Assembly: GCF_029227915.1 (NCBI RefSeq)
Contig: NC_079888.1
Coordinates: 11,145,001-11,209,000 of the forward strand
Direction of reading: 5' to 3'
Length of the DNA: 64,000 nucleotides
DNA from: Hydractinia symbiolongicarpus
Taxonomy: Eukaryota > Cnidaria > Hydrozoa > Anthoathecata > Hydractiniidae
The notes below the pieces were generated by a model. It ran no database searches. It worked only from the letters and a program-made list of their open reading frames with translations, and was not told the DNA's origin. Positions 1 to 10,250 of the stretch are shown in pieces. Each line of letters begins with the position of its first letter. Positions within the stretch are counted from its first letter, which is position 1. Position numbers and translations under genes: made by a program.

Positions 1-894
1 CTTTTAAAAGCCTTACATGTAAACTACATGGTTCCTCGCGCCTGCACAGGTTCCCAACGGTTTAGTACATCCAATCTCAACGGTCTGGGATGTCCTAAGT
101 CGTTTTCCAGTGCGCCATTGTCTTATAACACATTGAACTACGTTTACAGGCTTTTAAAGGCTGCGATATAGCTTTTTGCTGCCTAATAAAGGCCTTACAC
201 GTAAGTCACGTGGTTCCACGTGCCTGCGCATGTTTCCAACTGTCTAGTCCTTCCAATCTCAACGGACTACGACGTGTGAAATCATTTTCCATTGCGCCAA
301 TGCTTTATAACACCGTGAACTACGTTAACAAGCCTTTAAAGGCTGTTTTATGTCCTTTTACGGCCTAATAAAGGCCTTACACATAAATCACGTGGTTCCA
401 CGTGCCTGCGCATGTTTCCAACTGTCTAGTCCTTCCAATCTCAACGGACTACGACGTGTGAAATCATTTTCCATTGCGCCAATGCTTTATAACACCTTGA
501 ACTACGTTTACAAGCCTTTAAAGGCTGTTTTATGACCTTTTACGGCCTATTAAAGGACTTACACATAAATCACGTGGTTCCACGTGCCTGCGCAGGTTTC
601 CAACAGAGTAGTCGCTCCACTGTCATTGGACTATGACGTTCCAAGTCGTTTTCCAGGGCGCCACTGTCTTATAACACCGTGAACTACGTTTACAGGCTTT
701 TAAAGGCTGCGATATAGCTTTTTGCTGCCTAATAAAGGCCTTACACGTAAGTCACGTGGTTATACGTGCCAGCGCAGGTTTCAAACGGTCTAGTCACTCC
801 ACTCTCATTGGACTACGACGTTCAAAGTCGTTTTCCAGGGCGCCATTGTCCTATAACACCGTCAACTACGTTTACAGGCATTTAAAGGCTACGA

Positions 895-2168
895 TATAGC
901 TTTTTGCTGCCTAATAAAGGCCTTACACATAAATCACGTGGTTCCACGTGCCTGTGCATGTTCCCAACAGAGTAGTCGCTCCACTCTCATTGGACTACGA
1001 CGTTCCAGGTCGTTTTCCAGTGCGTCAATGCTTTATAACACCATGAACTACGTTTACAAGCCTTTAAAGGCTGTTTTATGATCTTTTACGGCCTAATAAA
1101 GGCCTTACACATAAATCACGTGGTTCCACGTGCCTGCGCAGGTTTTCAACATAGTAGTCGCTCCACTGTCATTGAACTGTGTCGTCCCAAGTCAATTTCC
1201 AGTGCGCCATTGTTTTATAACACATTGAACTACGTTTACAGGCTTTTAAAGGCTGCGATATAGCTTTTTGCTGCCTAATAAAGGCCTTACACGTAAGTCA
1301 CGTGGTTCCACGTGCCTGCGCATGTTTCCAACTGTATAGTCCTTCCAGTCTCAACGGACTACGACTTTCCAAGTTGTTTTTCAGGGTGCCACCGTCTTAT
1401 AACACCGTCAACTACGTTTACAGGCATTTAAAGGCTGCGATATAGCTTTTTGCTGCCTAATAAAGGCCTTAAACATAAATCACGTGGTTCCACCTGCCTG
1501 CGCAGGTTTGCAACGGTCTAGTCCTTCCATTCTCAATAGACTGCGTCGTCCCAAGTCAATTTTCAGTGCGCCATTGTCTTATAACACATTGAACTACGTT
1601 TACAGGCTTTTAAAGGCTGCGATATAGCTTTTTGCTGCCTAATAAAGGCCTTACACGTAAGTCACGTGGTTCCACGTGCCTGCGCATGTTTCCAACTGTC
1701 TAGTCCTTCCAATCTCAACGGACTACGACGTGTGAAATCATTTTCCATTGCGCCAATGCTTTATAACACCGTGAACTACGTTAACAAGCCTTTAAAGGCT
1801 GTTTTATGTCCTTTCACGGCCTAATAAAGGCCTTACACATAAATCACGTGGTTCCACGTGCCTGCGCATGTTTCCAACTGTCTAGTCCTTCCAATCTCAA
1901 CGGACTACGACGTGTGAAATCATTTTCCATTGCGCCAATGCTTTATAACACCTTGAACTACGTTTACAAGCCTTTAAAGGCTGTTTTATGACCTTTTACG
2001 GCCTAATAAAGGACTTACACATAAATCACGTGGTTCCACGTGCCTACGCAGGTTTCCAACAGAGTAGTCGCTCCACTTTTATTGGACTACGACGTTCCAA
2101 GTTGTTTTTTAGGGTGCCACCGTCTTATAACACCGTCAACTACGTTTACAGGCATTTAAAGGCTACGA
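895..2168 (+). repeat. Higher-order satellite unit, copy 1 (7 monomers, 1274 bp)
   Basis: This block and the next (2169-3442) are near-identical at an offset of 1274 bp, exactly 7 x 182. Shared rare variants prove the pairing, such as CAACATAGTAGTCGC at about 1148 and 2422 and the AAGTTGTTTTTCAGGG run near 1372 and 2646. One visible difference is TTTTATGATC here against TTTCATGATC in copy 2 (about 2350). The boundaries are approximate because neighbouring monomers are similar to each other. Confidence 0.85.
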
Positions 2169-2332
2169 TATAGCTTTTTGCTGCCTAATAAAGGCCTTAC
2201 ACATAAATCACGTGGTTCCACGTGCCTGTGCATGTTCCCAACAGAGTAGTCGCTCCACTCTCATTGGACTACGACGTTCCAGGTCGTTTTCCAGTGCGTC
2301 AATGCTTTATAACACCATGAACTACGTTTACA

Positions 2333-2346
2333 AGCCTTTAAAGGCT
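2333..2346. repeat. 14-bp palindrome in the monomer (representative)
   Basis: AGCCTTTAAAGGCT reads the same on both strands and lies at phase 164-177, just before the phase-1 ATG. It contains TTTAAA (a DraI site). It recurs in many monomers; others carry AGGCTTTTAAAGGCT, GGCATTTAAAGGC or AGAACTTTAAAGG, which keep the TTTAAA core but weaken the dyad. Confidence 0.8.
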
Positions 2347-2363
2347 GTTTCATGATCTTTTAC

Positions 2364-2378
2364 GGCCTAATAAAGGCC
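2364..2378. repeat. GGCCT/AGGCC inverted repeat in the monomer (representative)
   Basis: GGCCT-AATAA-AGGCC is a 5-bp stem with a 5-base loop at phase 13-27. The loop and right arm include AATAAA, so nearly every monomer carries a polyadenylation-signal-like hexamer on the + strand. Several variants break the dyad, for example TACGGAATCATAAAGG and CTACGCCTAATAAAGG. Confidence 0.7.
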
Positions 2379-2390
2379 TTACACATAAAT

Positions 2391-2406
2391 CACGTGGTTC
2401 CACGTG
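2391..2406. promoter_or_regulatory. Paired CACGTG E-boxes in the monomer (representative)
   Basis: CACGTGGTTCCACGTG holds two CACGTG hexamers whose starts are 10 bp apart, about one helical turn, at phase 40-55; the whole forms a 7-bp stem around a 2-base loop. CACGTG is the core site of bHLH proteins such as USF and Myc/Max. With its flank it reads ATCACGTG, which also fits the yeast centromere CDEI consensus RTCACRTG bound by Cbf1. Many monomers keep both boxes; others have AGGTGG, TACGTAG, CACATGG or CCACGCG in one of them. Protein binding is inference only. Confidence 0.4.
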
Positions 2407-2416
2407 CCTGCGCAGG
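2407..2416. repeat. CCTGCGCAGG palindrome in the monomer (representative)
   Basis: This 10-bp perfect palindrome lies directly after the second E-box at phase 56-65. It is the main sequence in many monomers; variants include CCTGCGCATG, CCTGCACAGG, CCTGGGCAGG and CCTGCGAAGG. The switch between front-half and back-half variant families falls at or just after it. Confidence 0.75.
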
Positions 2417-3743
2417 TTTTCAACATAGTAGTCGCTCCACTGTCATTGAACTGTGTCGTCCCAAGTCAATTTCCAGTGCGCCATTGTTTTATAACACATT
2501 GAACTACGTTTACAGGCTTTTAAAGGCTGCGATATAGCTTTTTGCTGCCTAATAAAGGCCTTACACGTAAGTCACGTGGTTCCACGTGCCTGCGCATGTT
2601 TCCAACTGTATAGTCCTTCCAGTCTCAACGGACTACGACTTTCCAAGTTGTTTTTCAGGGTGCCACCGTCTTATAACACCGTCAACTACGTTTACAGGCA
2701 TTTAAAGGCTGCGATATAGCTTTTTGCTGCCTAATAAAGGCCTTAAACATAAATCACGTGGTTCCACCTGCCTGCGCAGGTTTGCAACGGTCTAGTCCTT
2801 CCATTCTCAATAGACTGCGTCGTCCCAAGTCAATTTTCAGTGCGCCATTGTCTTATAACACATTGAACTACGTTTACAGGCTTTTAAAGGCTGCGATATA
2901 GCTTTTTGCTGCCTAATAAAGGCCTTACACGTAAGTCACGTGGTTCCACGTGCCTGCGCATGTTTCCAACTGTCTAGTCCTTCCAATCTCAACGGACTAC
3001 GACGTGTGAAATCATTTTCCATTGCGCCAATGCTTTATAACACCGTGAACTACGTTAACAAGCCTTTAAAGGCTGTTTTATGTCCTTTCACGGCCTAATA
3101 AAGGCCTTACACATAAATCACGTGGTTCCACGTGCCTGCGCATGTTTCCAACTGTCTAGTCCTTCCAATCTCAACGGACTACGACGTGTGAAATCATTTT
3201 CCATTGCGCCAATGCTTTATAACACCTTGAACTACGTTTACAAGCCTTTAAAGGCTGTTTTATGACCTTTTACGGCCTAATAAAGGACTTACACATAAAT
3301 CACGTGGTTCCACGTGCCTACGCAGGTTTCCAACAGAGTAGTCGCTCCACTTTTATTGGACTACGACGTTCCAAGTTGTTTTTTAGGGTGCCACCGTCTT
3401 ATAACACCGTCAACTACGTTTACAGGCATTTAAAGGCTGCGATATAGCTTTTTGCTGCCTAATAAAGGCCTTAAACATAAATCACGTGGTTCCACGTGCC
3501 TGCGCAGGTTCGCAACGGTCTAGTCCTTCCATTCTCAATAGACTGCGTCGTCCCAAGTCAATTTCCAGTGCGCCATTGTCTTATAACACATTGAACTACG
3601 TTTACAGGCTTTTAAAGGCTGCGATATAGCTTTTTGCTGCCTAATAAAGGCCTTACACGTAAGTCACGTGGTTCCACGTGCCTGTGCATGTTTCCAACTG
3701 TCTAGTCCTTCCAATCTCAACGGACTACGACGTGTGAAATCAT

Positions 3744-4481
3744 ATTTACTTAGCAATAAATTTGAAAAAGTATCAATATATTGTATTAGGTCATCACGAT
3801 GAAAGTTTGATATTTAACCATTTGAAAATTGCGTGTAAATCGTCTGTAGTGCTTCTTGGTGTTACGATTGACTCGAGACTAAACTTTCATTCGCATGTCA
3901 AAAACATCTGTAATAAGGCTAGTAGGAAACTCAACGTGCTTCAAAGGATATCTTCCTTTTTGACACCCAAGATGAAGCGTTTTCTCTTCAATTCATTTAT
4001 TTTGTCTCAGTTTTCTTACTGTCCCTTAGTATGGATGTTTTGTGGAAAAGTTGCGAATAATCGAATCAATCGTATTCATGAACGTTGTCTAAGAATCATA
4101 CAGGACGATATAAATGGCAGTTACGATGAACTTTTAACTTTATGTAATGTTAAAAATATTCACATCATTAATTTACAGAATTTAATGAAAGAGGTTTACA
4201 AATTTTTAAATGGATTGTCACCTCTATATATGAACGAGATATTTTCTGTTAGGGAAAACAAGTACAACCTTCGTTGCTTTAATTTGATCAGGCGACCAAC
4301 TTGTCGGACAACGTACTATGGCTTAAATACTTTATCAAATATTGCAGGGAAGCTATGGATATCTGTGCCTGACGCTACAAAGAATGCTCCTTCTCTCGAA
4401 GCCTTCTGTAGCTCAATAAAATTTTGGGAAGGTGATGTTTGCACCTGTAAAATATGCATGGATATACCATACATATTTTAA
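3744..4481 (+). pseudogene. Reverse transcriptase C-terminal fragment
   Basis: The reading frame is open from the left junction to the TAA at 4479-4481, about 245 codons, with no internal stop or frameshift. It has no ATG start: the frame runs in from the satellite, and a TTG at 3762 is the first start-like codon. Numbered from that TTG, residues 30-47 (VVLLGVTIDSRLNFHSHV) match the block after the polymerase palm in LINE-type reverse transcriptases. Residues 78-93 (SFILSQFSYCPLVWMF) and 103-116 (NRIHERCLRIIQDD) match the thumb/connection region of jockey/CR1/L2-like elements. Residues 187-200 (GLNTLSNIAGKLWI) and a closing C-x-C-x2-C (Cys227, 229, 232) match their usual C-terminus. The catalytic F/YADD box lies upstream and is missing, so the fragment cannot act as a polymerase. 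The clean frame suggests a fairly recent insertion. Confidence 0.85.
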
Positions 4482-4594
4482 CTTTACTTATTTATTTATT
4501 TATTTTTCTTATTTTTTATCGCTGTTTGCCTTGTTTTACGTTTTGTTGTCGATTTAAATTAGTTATTTAAATACTATTGTATCTATCGACGTTA

Positions 4595-4600
4595 AATAAA
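4595..4600 (+). promoter_or_regulatory. Polyadenylation signal of the retrotransposon
   Basis: AATAAA lies 114 bases after the stop codon and immediately before the A-rich tail, the expected place in the element's 3' untranslated region. Confidence 0.65.
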
Positions 4601-4628
4601 GAGAAAATCAAAATCAAATCAAAAAATA
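4601..4628 (+). repeat. A-rich 3' tail of the retrotransposon
   Basis: The tail reads GAGAAAATCAAAATCAAATC followed by a run of A. It holds three imperfect AAATC-type units rather than plain poly(A); short tandem-repeat tails are common at the 3' ends of CR1/L2-like elements. The last one or two bases (AG) could equally belong to the resuming satellite. Confidence 0.65.
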
Positions 4629-7600
4629 GTTTCCCAACAGAGTAGTCCTTCCACTTTCAATGGACTACGTCGTCTCAAGTCGCTTTCCAGGGCGCTATTA
4701 TCTTATAACACCGTCAACTACATTTACAAGTTCTTAAAGGCTGTTATATGACATTACACGGCCTACTAAAGGCCTTCCACGTAAATTACGTGGTTCCACG
4801 TGCCTGTGCAGGTTTACAACAGAGTAGTCGCTCCACTCTCATTGGACTACGACGTTTCAAGTCGTTTTCCAGGGCGTCACTGTCTTATAACACCGTCAAC
4901 TACGTTTACAGGCATTTAAAGGCAGCGATATAGCTTTTTGCTGCGTAATAAAGGCCTTACACATAAATCACGTGGTTCCACGTGCCTGCGCAGGTTCCCA
5001 ACAGAGTAGTCGCTCCACTCTCATTGGACTACGACGTTCCCAGTCGTTTTCCAGTGCGCTACTGTCTTATAACACCGTCAATACGTTTACAGGCAATTAA
5101 AGGCTGTGTTATAGCTCTTTACGCATAATAAAGGCCTCTAACATAAATCACGTGGTTCCACGAGCCTGCACAGGTTTCCAACAAAGTAGTCGTTCCACTC
5201 TCATTGGACTACGACGTTTCATGTCGTCTTCCGGTGCACCATTGCCTAATAACACTGTGAACAACATTTACAGACTTTTAAATGCTTTTATATGTCCTTT
5301 TACAGCCTCATAGATGCCTTACACCTAAATTACGTGGTTCCACGTGCCAGCGCAGGTTTCCAACGGTCTAGTCCTTTCACTCTCAATAGACTACGACGTT
5401 CCATGCCGTTTTTCAGTGCGCCATTGTCCTATAACACCGTCAACTACATTTAAAGGCAATTAAAGGCTGTGATATAGCCTTCTACGCCTAATAAAGGTCT
5501 TACATGTAAATTACGTGGTTCCACGTGCTTGCGCAGGTTTCCAACGGTCTAGTCCTTCCACTCTCAATGGACTACAACGTTCCATGCCGTTTTCCAGTGC
5601 GCAATTGTCTTATAACACCAACAACTACGTTTACAGAACTTTAAAAGCTGTTGTATGACCTTTTACGCCCTAGTAAAGGCCCTTCACATAAACTACGTGG
5701 TTCCACGCGCCTGCGCACGTTCTCAACGGTCTAGTCCTTCCACTCTCAATGGACTACAACGTTCCATGCCGTTTTCCAGTGCGCCATTGTCCTATAAAAA
5801 CGTCAACTACGTTTACAGGCAATTAAAGCCTGTGATATAGCCTTCTACGCTTATTAAAGACCTTACACGTAAATCATGTGGTTCACGTGCCTGCGCAGGT
5901 TTCCAACAGAGTAGTCGCTCCACTCTCATTGGACTACGACGTTCCAAGTCGTTTTCCAGGGCGCCACTGTCTTATAACACCGTCAACTACGTTTACAGAC
6001 ATTTAAAGGCTGCGATATAGCTTTTTGCTGCCTAATAAAGTCCTTACACGTAAGTCACGTGATTCCACATGCCTGCACAGATTACAATAGAGTAGTCCCT
6101 CCAATCTAAATGGTCTATGTCGTCCGAAGTCGTTTCCAGTGCGCCATTGTGAACTTCGCTTATAGGCCTTTAAGGATTGTTATATGACCTTTTTACAGCC
6201 TAATAAAAGCCTTACATGCAAACTACATGGTTCCTCGCGCCTGCACAGGTTCCCAACGGTCTAGTACATCCAATCTCAACGGTCTGGGATGTCCCAAGTC
6301 GTTTTCCAGTGCGCCATTGTCTTATAACACCAACGACTACGTTTAAAGAACTTTAAAGGCTGTTATATGACCTTTTACGGAATCATAAAGGCCTTACACA
6401 TAAACTACGTAGTTCCACGTGCCTGCGCAGGTTTCCAACGGTCCAGTCTTTCCACCCTTATTGGACTACAACGTCCCAAGTCAATTTCCAACGCGCCATT
6501 GTCTTATAACACTGTGAACTACGTTTAAAAGGCTTTAAAAGCTGTTATATGACCTTTTACAGCCTAATAAAGACCTTCCACGTAAATTACGTGGTTCCAC
6601 GTGCCTGTGCAGGTTTACAACAGAGTAGTCGCTCCACTCTCATTGGACTACGACGTTTCAAGTCGTTTTCCAGGGCGCCACTGTCTTATAACACCGTCAA
6701 CTACGTTTACAGGCATTTAAAGGCAGCGATATAGCTTTTTGCTGCGTAATAAAGGCCTTACACATAAATCACGTGATTCCACGTGCCTGCGCAGGTTCCC
6801 AACAGAGTAGTCGCTCCACTCTCATTGGACTACGACGTTCCAAGTCGTTTTCCAGTGCGCTACTGTCTTATAACACCGTCAATACGTTTACAGGCAATTA
6901 AAGGCTGTGTTATAGCTCTTTACGTATAATAAAGGCCTCTAACATAAATCACGTGGTTCCACGAGCCTGCACAGGTTTTCAACAAAGTAGTCGTTCCACT
7001 CTCATTGGACTACGACGTTTCATGTCGTCTTCCGGTGCACCATTGCCTAATAACACTGTGAACAACATTTACAGACTTTTAAATGCTTTTATATGTCCTT
7101 TTACAGCCTCATAGATGCCTTACACCTAAATTACGTGGTTCCACGTGCCAGTGCAGGTTTCCAACGGTCTAGTCCTTTCACTCTCAATAGACTACGACGT
7201 TCCATGCCGTTTTCCAGTGCGCCATTGTCCTATAACACCGTCAACTACATTTAAAGGCAATTAAAGGCTGTGATATAGCCTTCTACGCCTAATAAAGGTC
7301 TTACATGTAAATTACGTGGTTCCACGTGCTTGCGCAGGTTTCCAACGGTCTAGTCCTTCCACTCTCAATGGACTACGACGTTCCATGCCGTTTTCCAGCG
7401 CGCCATTGCCTGACAACACCGTGAACTATATTTACAGACCTTTTAATGCTATTATATGCCCGCTTTCGGCTTCATAAAGGCCTTCCACGTAAACTACATG
7501 GTCCCACGGGCATTTGCAAGTTCCCAACGGTCTAGTCCTTCTAATCTCCACGGACTATGACTTTCCATAACGTTTTCCAGCGCGCCATTGCCTAATAACA

Positions 7601-8012
7601 CCGTGAAGTACGTTTACAAGCATTTAAAGGATTTATATGTCCTTTTACGGTCTCCTTTAGGCCTTACACGTAAACTACGTTGTTCCACGTGCCTGCGCAC
7701 GTTCTCAACGGTCTAGTCCTTCCACTCTCAATGGACTACAACGTTCCATGCCGTTTTCCAGTGCGCAATTGTCTTATAACACCAACAACTACGTTTACAG
7801 AACTTTAAAAGCTGTTGTATGACCTTTTACGCCCTAGTAAAGGCCCTTCACATAAACTACGTGGTTCCACGCGCCTGCGCACGTTCTCAACGGTCTAGTC
7901 CTTCCACTCTCAATGGACTACAACGTTCCATGCCGTTTTCCAGTGCGCCATTGTCCTATAAAAACGTCAACTACGTTTACAGGCAATTAAAGCCTGTGAT
8001 ATAGCCTTCTAC
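4629..8012 (+). repeat. Satellite array between retrotransposon and inversion
   Basis: About 18-19 direct monomers. It resumes at phase 64 with the family marked ACTTTCAATGGACTACGTCG, and 4629-5345 is nearly the same as 13199-13915 (offset about 8571). Within the segment, about 4790-5560 repeats at 6590-7360 (offset about 1801), marked by AAAGGCCTCTAACATAAATC at 5131 and 6933. The stretch 5590-6465 pairs with 14887-15773 but lacks 11 bp near 6150. The stretch 7090-8008 pairs with 14223-15141 (offset 7133). No gene is seen. Confidence 0.95.
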
Positions 8013-8028
8013 TGATATAGCCTGACTA
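8013..8028 (+). other. Filler sequence at the left inversion joint
   Basis: These 16 bases fit neither the direct monomer to the left nor the inverted monomer to the right. The first 11 (TGATATAGCCT) are a direct copy of 7997-8007, a few bases upstream. A short templated insert of this sort is typical of break repair by end joining or polymerase template switching. Confidence 0.7.
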
Positions 8029-8806
8029 ACATCCCAGACTGTTGAGAATGGAAGGACTAGACCGTTGGGAACCTTTGTAGGCACGTGGAACCACGTGACT
8101 TACGTGTAACGCCTTTAGTAGGCCGTGTAATGTCATAAAACAGCCTTTAAGAACTTGTAAATGTAGTTGACGGTGTTATAAGACAATAGCGCCCTGGAAA
8201 ACGGCTTGGGACGAAGTAGTCTATTGAGAGTGGAAGCACTAGACCGTTGGAAACCTGCACAGTCACGTGGAACCACGTGATTTACGTGTAAGGCCTTTAT
8301 GATTCCGTAAAAGGCCATATAACAGCCTTTAAAGTTCTTTAAACGTAGTTCTTGGTGTTATAAGACAATGGCGCACTGGAAAACGGCTTGAGACGACGTA
8401 GTCCATTAAAAGTGGAAGGACTACTCTGTTGGGAAACTGTGCAGGCACGTGGAACGACGTGATTTACGTGTAAGGGCCACAAAAATACATATAATAGCAT
8501 TCAAAGGTCTGTAAATGTAGTTCACGGTTTTATAAGACAATGGCGCACTGGAAAACGACTTGGAACGTTGTAGTCCAATAAGGGTGGAAAGACTGGACCG
8601 TTGGAAACCTGCGCAGGCACGTGGACTACTCTATTGTAATCTGTGCAGGCATGTGGAATCACGTGACTTACGTGTAAGGACTTTATTAGGCAGCAAAAAG
8701 CTATATCGCAGCCTTTAAATGTCTGTAAACGTAGTTGACGGTGTTATAAGACAGTGGCGCCCTGGAAAACGACTTGGAACGTCGTAGTCCAATGAGAGTG
8801 GAGCGA
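8029..8806 (-). repeat. Inverted satellite block
   Basis: This is the only stretch where the satellite runs on the minus strand. Read in reverse complement it matches 15210-16322 closely: the 61-codon frame at 8133-8318 (minus) gives the same protein as 16031-16216 (plus), and the rare variants ATTACAATAGAGTAGTCC and ATTCTCAACRGTCTGGGATG are shared. Relative to that paralogue it lacks about 331 bp (15396-15726), with a joint near 8624 at a 3-bp TCC microhomology. The right joint is at 8806/8807, where direct-orientation ACAGGCATTTAAAGG resumes. Confidence 0.9.
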
Positions 8807-10248
8807 ACAGGCATTTAAAGGCAGCGATATAGCTTTTTGCTGCGTAATAAAGGCCTTACACATAAATCACGTGGTTCCACGTGCCTGCGCAGGTTCCCAA
8901 CAGAGTAGTCGCTCCACTCTCATTGGACTACGACGTTCCAAGTCGTTTTCCAGTGCGCTACTGTCTTATAACACCGTCAATACGTTTACAGGCAATTAAA
9001 GGCTGTGTTATAGCTCTTTACGCATAATAAAGGCCTCTAACATAAATCACGTGGTTCCACGAGCCTGCACAGGTTTTCAACAAAGTAGTCGTTCCACTCT
9101 CATTGGACTACGACGTTTCATGTCGTCTTCCGGTGCACCATTGCCTAATAACACTGTGAACAACATTTACAGACTTTTAAATGCTTTTATATGTCCTTTT
9201 ACAGCCTCATAGATGCCTACACCTAAATTACGTGGTTCCACGTGCCTGCACAGGTTTCCAACTGTTTAGTCCTTCCAATCTCAACGGACTACGACGTGTG
9301 AAATCATTTTCCAATGCGTCAATGCTTTATAACACTGTGGACTACGTTTACAAGGCTTTAAAGGCTGTTATATGACCTTTTACGGCCTAATAAAGGCCTT
9401 ACACATAAATCACGTGGTTCCACGTGCCTGCGCAGGTTTCCAACGGTCTAGTCGCTCCACTCTCATTGGACTACGACGTTCCAAGTCGTTTTCCAGTGCA
9501 CCATTGCCTAATAACACCGTGAACAACATTTACAGACCTTTAAATGCTTTTATATGTCCTTTTACAGCCTCATAGATGCCTTACACCTAAATTACGTGGT
9601 TCCACGTGCCAGCGCAGGTTTCCAACGGTCTAGTCCTTCCACTCTCAATAGACTACGTCGTCCCAAGCCGTTTTCCAGTGAGCCATTGTCCTTTAACCCC
9701 GTCAACTTCGTTTACAGGCAATTAAAGGCTGTGATATAGCCTTCTACGCCTAATAAAAGCCTTACACGTAAATCACGTGGTTCCACGTGCCTGCACAGAT
9801 TCCCAACAGAGTAGTCCTTCCACTTTCAATGGACTACGTCGTCTCAAGTCGCTTTCCAGGGCGCTATTGTCTTATAACACCGTCAACTACATTTACAAGT
9901 TCTGTTATATGACATTACACGGCGTACTAAAGGCCTTGCCCGTAAATTACGTGGTTCCACGTGCCTGCGCAGGTTTACAACAGAGTAGTCGCTCCACTCT
10001 CATTGGACTACGACGTTTCAAGTCGTTTTCCAGGGCGCCATTGCCTGATAACACCGTGAACAACATTTACAGACCTTTAAATGCTATTATATGTCCTTTT
10101 ACAGCCTCATAGATGCCTTACACCTAAATCACGTGGTTCCAGGTGACTGTGCAGGTTTCCAACGGTCTAGTGCTTCCACTCTCAATAGACTACGTCGTCC
10201 CAAGCCGTTTTCCAGGGCGCTATTGTCTTATAACACCGTCAACTACGT

Positions 10249-10250
10249 TA
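10249..10250 (+). other. Deletion joint ACGTTA/CTTCCA (locus 1 of 3)
   Basis: AACTACGTTA is followed directly by CTTCCAATCTTAATGG, joining phase about 159 of one monomer to phase about 83 of the next, a loss of about 104 bp. The same joint occurs near 12309 and 31548, so it arose once and was then copied with its surroundings. Confidence 0.75.

Larger units (their letters stand above)
2169..3442 (+). repeat. Higher-order satellite unit, copy 2 (7 monomers, 1274 bp)
   Basis: Tandem partner of 895-2168. After about 3442 the next monomer switches to the AAACATAAATCACG / GTTCGCAACGG variant instead of starting a third copy, so only two copies of this unit are present. An integer number of monomers between copies is what unequal homologous exchange between sister arrays would leave. 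Confidence 0.85.
1..3743 (+). repeat. 182-bp satellite array, left segment
   Basis: About 20.5 head-to-tail monomers with a spacing of 182 bp; for example the ATG at phase 1 falls at 1806, 1988 and 2352 (182 and 364 apart). Monomers here alternate between a family marked by GTGTGAAATCATTTTCC (back half), a family marked by ACAGAGTAGTCGCTCCACT, and a family marked by AGACTGCGTCGTCCCAAG. The array enters from before the window and is cut at phase 118 of a monomer by the retrotransposon fragment. No gene is seen. The direct head-to-tail arrangement with no unique spacers is typical of satellite DNA; the satellite name is not recognised. Confidence 0.97.
3744..4628 (+). mobile_element. 5'-truncated non-LTR (jockey/CR1/L2-like) retrotransposon fragment
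   Basis: This is the only non-satellite sequence in the window, and it is visibly richer in A+T than its surroundings. It starts inside the reverse-transcriptase coding region, so the endonuclease and the catalytic part of the polymerase are absent. It then has a stop codon, a short AU-rich 3' untranslated region with TTTA repeats at about 4488-4507, an AATAAA signal and an A-rich tail with AAATC-like repeats. Severe 5' truncation with an intact 3' end is the usual product of target-primed reverse transcription. The satellite stops at phase 118 on the left and resumes at phase 64 on the right, so about 54 bp of monomer phase is present on both sides, in different variants. No short exact target-site duplication is visible. 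Confidence 0.85.

Noticed and set aside
350-535. 61-codon plus-strand frames in many monomers as a multicopy gene family
   Set aside because: They follow the satellite period, shift frame from monomer to monomer, are broken in many copies, have no recognisable domain, and changes do not look biased to silent positions.
2369-2374. AATAAA in each monomer as true polyadenylation signals
   Set aside because: The hexamer is part of the GGCCT-AATAA-AGGCC inverted repeat, and there is no transcription unit to end.
2391-2416. tRNA- or SINE-like origin of the monomer
   Set aside because: I found no convincing A-box/B-box pair or cloverleaf, and no A-rich tail between monomers.
1-3743. CRISPR array or phage-type repeat
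   Set aside because: Units are similar along their whole 182 bp, with no unique spacers, and the retroelement is eukaryotic.
3762-4481. Functional host gene starting at TTG 3762
   Set aside because: The frame is a mid-protein fragment of a LINE-type polymerase with no start, and it continues open into the satellite.
8029-8806. Inverted block as a transposon with terminal inverted repeats
   Set aside because: It is ordinary satellite in reverse, with a 16-bp filler and uneven ends, and has no terminal repeats or target duplication.
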